Assembly: GCA_028066245.1 (NCBI GenBank)
Contig: JALCBR010000010.1
Span: 1 to 64,000 of the forward strand
DNA from: Pirellulales bacterium
GTDB lineage: Bacteria; Planctomycetota; Planctomycetia; Pirellulales; S012-138
DNA length: 64,000 nt
Reading direction: 5' to 3'
Below, one piece after another: positions 63,646 to 64,000 of this stretch. Every line of letters starts with the position of its first letter. The first letter of the stretch is position 1. The notes beneath the pieces were generated by a model that saw only the letters and a list, made by a program, of their open reading frames with translations, did not search any database and was not told the origin of the DNA. A program made the position numbers and the translations under genes.

Positions 63646-64000
63646 ATGAACGACCGAGTGCCCAACGCACTGCATCGATCCGTCGTCAAGATCCCTTCGG
63701 GCTCGATCTCTTATATCGACCAAGGGAGCGGACCGCCGGTCATTCTGCTCCATGGTGCGCCCATGACCTCAATCGGCTTTGTCCGAGTGATTCAGGGGCT
63801 GGAGGCAAAGTACCGGGTCATTGCGCCGGACATGCCGGGATTCGGAATGTCGGTCGGAGCCAATGGCTTCAGCTACTCACTTCAAGACTATTCGAGGTTC
63901 GTCGCAGAGTTCCTTGATGCGATCGATGTGCGTGACGCTATCTTGTTTGTGAATGACTCAAGTGGCTGCATCGGTCTTCACGCCACGCCTGCAATCGCTG
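63646..64000 (+). CDS. Alpha/beta hydrolase, N-terminal part (cut by window end)
   Basis: The first 118 residues of an alpha/beta hydrolase. The family pattern is clear: ISYIDQGSGPPVILLHGAPM (oxyanion-hole HG), VIAPDMPGFGMS, YSRFVAEFLDAIDV, then AILFVNDSSGCIGLHATPA, where the nucleophile elbow is expected. There the sequence is NDSSG in place of the common GxSxG, so the nucleophile may be Asp, as in haloalkane dehalogenases, or Ser. An in-frame ATG at 63595 is possible, but it would precede the predicted transcript start. Regulated by the palindrome at 63564 in all likelihood. The catalytic acid and His lie beyond the window. Confidence 0.8.
   Translation, partial: MNDRVPNALHRSVVKIPSGSISYIDQGSGPPVILLHGAPMTSIGFVRVIQGLEAKYRVIAPDMPGFGMSVGANGFSYSLQDYSRFVAEFLDAIDVRDAILFVNDSSGCIGLHATPAIA

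Noticed and set aside
63543-63917. 124-residue plus-strand frame at the window end
   Set aside because: It is an out-of-frame reading of the alpha/beta hydrolase gene, whose frame shows HGAP and the elbow motif.
1-64000. tRNA, rRNA, CRISPR arrays or intact insertion sequences
   Set aside because: Intergenic regions were scanned by eye for T-arm GGTTCRA motifs, regularly spaced repeats and transposase genes; only the orfA remnant was found.

Overview
The window reads as a chromosomal segment of a planctomycete, most likely Pirellulales-like. This rests on family content, not on a marker gene: a DUF1501 protein, DUF1080 and formylglycine-type sulfatase domains, BatA/VWA membrane proteins, a ThuA-like protein, an isolated fliD-fliS pair, a tetrahydromethanopterin-linked C1 enzyme subunit (FhcB), an HTH/zinc-ribbon/alpha-CTD fusion, and many secreted lipoproteins and peptidases. 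Coding density is moderate, genes lie on both strands in short operons, and ATG plus GTG starts are used. I saw no tRNA, rRNA, CRISPR array or intact mobile element.

Layout. 0-9.6 kb: envelope proteins (two lipoproteins, a tandem-PDZ protein, a DUF1501 protein), a small winged-helix protein, a GNAT enzyme and an FHA-GAF-sigma54 activator. 9.7-14.3 kb: a tightly overlapping four-gene minus-strand signalling operon (response regulator-HDOD, response regulator with an inactive-looking HD-GYP domain, membrane-anchored thioredoxin-like protein, membrane histidine kinase). 14.3-15.2 kb: gene-poor, with an IS3-type orfA remnant. 15.2-23.5 kb: DUF481 outer-membrane protein, a three-gene NeuB/SpsF/Gfo-Idh-MocA set for an acidic-sugar glycan, a sugar dehydrogenase, a ThuA-like protein and LarE. 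23.7-30.2 kb: BatA/VWA pair, lipoprotein, SDR. 30.2-35.5 kb: M20 hydrolase and fliD-fliS.

36-42 kb holds the most unusual locus: a redoxin-DUF1080-sulfatase reading frame interrupted by a single in-frame TGA exactly where a redox Cys is expected, with a bacterial SECIS-like hairpin just downstream (a candidate selenoprotein), next to a cyanophycinase-like protein. 42.4-46 kb: small proteins, two zinc-ribbon proteins (one carrying an RNA polymerase alpha-CTD), DUF420 and TsaE. 46-56 kb: large BNR-repeat protein, UvrD-type helicase, M14 peptidase, alpha/beta hydrolase. 56.2-59.1 kb: a PII protein lacking the uridylylation Tyr and preceded by a sigma54-like promoter, then a coupled pair of an unknown protein and an ATP-dependent ligase. 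59-64 kb: S9 peptidase, FhcB, and the start of an alpha/beta hydrolase behind a palindromic operator.

Start sites were chosen from Shine-Dalgarno spacing, signal peptides and domain boundaries. Family names come from recognising motifs by eye; no database search was run.
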